Below are positions 62,283 through 64,000 of a stretch of DNA of 64,000 nt, piece after piece (the first letter of the stretch is position 1; each line of letters opens with the position of its first letter). This DNA comes from Tetrapisispora phaffii CBS 4417 (lineage: Eukaryota > Ascomycota > Saccharomycetes > Saccharomycetales > Saccharomycetaceae), in contig NC_016526.1 in the NCBI RefSeq assembly GCF_000236905.1, positions 744,001 to 808,000 of the forward strand, in the 5' to 3' direction. The notes under the pieces were generated by a model, which ran no database searches, was not told the origin of the DNA, and was given only the letters and a program-made list of their open reading frames with translations. Made by a program: the position numbers and the translations under genes.

Positions 62283-62536
62283 AGTATATTGTTACTGGGT
62301 ATTTGTGGAATTAGCCATTGCATATCAATGTGAATGAAATCAGATTCTGGAAGTAATGTGAGTGCAATACGAACATAAGAATTCCAATTACATGACTGTT
62401 TAAATACCCTTGGTGAACGAGCGTCAAGAGCATATATATTTCTGCTTCCTGTTATAGCAAACTGGGAATTGATTAAAGCAGACACTTGCGAATCAGAATA
62501 TGAGGAATGTGGTAAATAGCTGCCAATTGTAGCCAT
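62204..62536 (-). pseudogene. 5' part of the split subtelomeric gene (frameshifted)
   Basis: A 110-codon ATG-started frame (MATIGSYLPHSSYSDSQVSA ...) with coding-like composition that overlaps the 292-residue frame in another phase. After about residue 94 it runs into low-quality Lys/Arg/Leu-rich sequence, as expected past a frameshift. Within the overlap a six-A run lies on the coding strand; adding one A restores a continuous frame with the downstream part. The result would be 377 residues, close to the 386 of the convergent neighbour, although I see no sequence similarity between the two. Either a recent inactivating indel or a homopolymer error. Confidence 0.55.
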
Positions 62537-62680
62537 TCAAGGAGCTTCTAAATAGTAAGAGAAGAGATAAGCTGACATACTGAAGATTATTGCTAATATA
62601 GACACACCTTGCTATTTCAATAATAGGTTACTGCGTTTAGCGGTTGTTCTGATGCCATTGAGTAAGCTCCTGCTGACGGA

Positions 62681-62743
62681 GTGTTTTCTTCTTTTTCAGG
62701 TTTCACATCGCGCGAGTGCGCGTGGTTAACCGCGGGTAACAGC
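62681..62743 (+). repeat. 63-base Reb1-containing element, copy B
   Basis: Gap-free partner of copy A (48 of 63 identical). It starts GTGTTTTCTTCTTTTTCAGG, has a TCGCGCGAGTGCGCG centre and ends CGCGGGTAACAGC, with the Reb1 core at 62733-62739. It lies 145-207 bases upstream of the start of the split gene (which is on the minus strand) and is followed rightward by a purine-rich stretch ending in two G-runs near 62810-62822. Confidence 0.8.
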
Positions 62744-63565
62744 AGGCATATTGTTATTTTTAATATTAAGCGAAGAAGAGATGAGGCGTGTGAGGAGAAG
62801 AAGTGGTGAGGGGGAAGGGGGGACAGAATGAGTAAGCTGACAGAGGAAAGAGAGGAAGACAGTTGACAGTAGATAAATGTTAAATTATGGATTTGTGATG
62901 ACCTGATCGTCATAGATTTGTGGTAAACCGATGTTCATTGACATGATTGATGATTACTTGTGTAGCATATCTATATTATGGATTATAACTGTCAAGTATA
63001 AGAGTCACATTAAATATGGAGAGTCGATACACAGATATTGTGTTCTGGATCCTATGATATTAGAGTGATTGGGTTCATAATTACCCAGTGCAGTATATAA
63101 TAGAATACGACTGTATAATGTCTAGCAACGTTATTGATATAACCTATTTCCCAGAACTCTGGTTCAGGATTAGTGAATTCTTATATGTATTATGATATAG
63201 CAAGTTTATGATGTGGACGATTGGAACATAGAATATATATATTTTGGCATTTTATGATATTGATAAGTGCATCTAGATCCTTGTTCATTGAAGGATGTCC
63301 AGCATTAAGTATTCATTTGTAGTTTGAGAGAGGTAGAGATGGGATTATGGATAGATGATATATAATGCATATGCATAGTGAGTATAATTGGTATTTGTGG
63401 TCAATAACACTGTCTATTAACATATATAGCGTCTAGTTATTACAGTATGGGTAGAACATGGTTAATGTTGCCAGAATGTGTGCTGAATGGAGCAGGGATG
63501 AAGTGGTGAGGTAGGGAATCATTATGTACGATCAATAAGATGTCGGTCATGTGACGCGTTGATTT

Positions 63566-63649
63566 GGTTTTCAATTTTTAGGTTCTGAGCGCGAGTGGAT
63601 GCGGTTGGGAGATGGGCAGTGTTGTTTAATAGAGTGATGAGGCGGGTAA
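63566..63649 (+). repeat. diverged Reb1-element, copy C
   Basis: Contains GGTTTTCAATTTTTAGGTTC and GCGCGAGTG as in copy B, then a longer spacer and GGCGGGTAAC with the Reb1 core at 63643-63649. Similarity to A and B is partial and gapped, so relatedness is inferred from the order T-tract, GCGCG, Reb1 core, purine-rich tail. Confidence 0.5.
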
Positions 63650-63667
63650 CGATAGTAGCTGTTGAAC

Positions 63668-63689
63668 GTTGATAGATGGTTGATAGATG
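63668..63689 (+). repeat. 11-base direct tandem repeat
   Basis: GTTGATAGATG occurs twice in tandem (63668-63678, 63679-63689) and is followed by GTTGAG. It lies in the G+T-rich right end. Confidence 0.85.
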
Positions 63690-63790
63690 GTTGAGCAGAT
63701 GATGGTGGGATGGCAGGTGATGGGTTTGGAGTGACATGGGAGTTGAGTGTGTTGTGATTATTGAATGTGAGGATGGATAGATGAGTAGAT

Positions 63791-63814
63791 GGGGATGGGG
63801 ATGGGGGCGATGGG
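63791..63814 (+). other. G-quadruplex motif
   Basis: Four G-runs of 4, 4, 5 and 3 bases are separated by AT, AT and CGAT (63791-63814). This fits the standard G3+N1-7 quadruplex pattern. It derives from a short GATGGG-type tandem repeat. Confidence 0.75.
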
Positions 63815-64000
63815 TGGACGTGCTGAGGTTCACAAACATGGTAGCGACGTGAGTGGTTGTGGTTATGTTGAGATAGTAATTGGGAAGACATACTACTAGT
63901 AGTGTTGTTGTAATAGTAATTTATACAATCAGTCGAGTTGTAATTGCTTGTGTTATTTCTATATTCATTATATAGATTATGTATGTGTCATGATTGATAC

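Larger units (their letters stand above)
62537..64000. other. right-end subtelomeric-type region
   Basis: The region is 1.46 kb without a supported gene. It contains copy B and a weaker copy C of the Reb1 element, G/A-rich stretches downstream of each, an 11-base tandem repeat and a G-quadruplex motif. The + strand is G+T-biased over the last 500 bases, which makes long but meaningless Pro/Ser/His-rich frames on the minus strand. No telomeric repeat array is within the window. Confidence 0.6.

Noticed and set aside
63548..63555. CDEI/Cbf1-type CATGTGAC, and a similar CACGTGAC at 34991-34998
   Set aside because: Neither is followed by an AT-rich CDEII-type tract or a CDEIII-type motif, so they are at most Cbf1 promoter sites.
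63522..63891. Two overlapping Pro/Ser/His-rich minus-strand ORFs at the right end
   Set aside because: They result from the strand's G+T bias and tandem repeats; composition is low-complexity and the frames overlap each other.

Overview
The window is nuclear DNA of a budding yeast of the family Saccharomycetaceae. The coding density, single-exon genes, poly-Gln and poly-Asn regulators, a Reb1/Rap1/Rpn4/GATA/Aft-type promoter vocabulary and near-complete protein matches to Saccharomyces cerevisiae families all point there. I recognise 27 genes as orthologues of named S. cerevisiae genes. Two more are assigned only to a family, and one tRNA gene is clear. Several ORFs do not begin with ATG at their longest limit, and I moved those starts to the first plausible in-frame ATG.

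Layout. Bases 1-25,300 carry MAE1, NEM1, MOT3, TVP18, IXR1, IRC21, a YHL008C-type formate/nitrite transporter, TTI1, PRS3, a YKL033W-A-type HAD hydrolase, RPS20 and DUR3; these genes lie on S. cerevisiae chromosomes XI, VIII and XIII. Bases 25,400-48,200 carry BNA6, KAP114, TAD1, tRNA-Leu(UAA), RAI1, BRR6, KGD4, PDE1, PRE4, RET2, RMR1, HFM1 and HXK2, which interleave the YFR047-053 and YGL241-253 blocks. Many genes expected in one or other block (RTF1, GUS1, ZIP2, RPN12, RTG2) are absent, which fits a post-whole-genome-duplication lineage that resolved its duplicates differently from S. cerevisiae. I cannot name the species.

Bases 48,200-64,000 look increasingly subtelomeric: long intergenic gaps, a TFIIIA-like zinc-finger protein, the SAM4-SAM3 S-adenosylmethionine/S-methylmethionine use pair, an ARN/GEX-family transporter with an Aft-type iron site upstream, and two genes I do not recognise. 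The unrecognised pair is convergent: one encodes a protein with two C-terminal membrane segments, the other is split by a one-base frame change and ends in a PPxY motif. Copies of a 63-base Reb1-containing element flank them. The last kilobase is G+T-biased on the + strand and holds a G-quadruplex motif.

The most interesting non-genic signals are a GC-rich island with serial hairpins in the IXR1 upstream region, a perfect 36-base palindrome between HXK2 and the zinc-finger gene, the repeated Reb1 element near the right end, and three genes whose reading frame is broken or lacks an AUG (the formate/nitrite transporter, the HAD hydrolase and the split subtelomeric gene).
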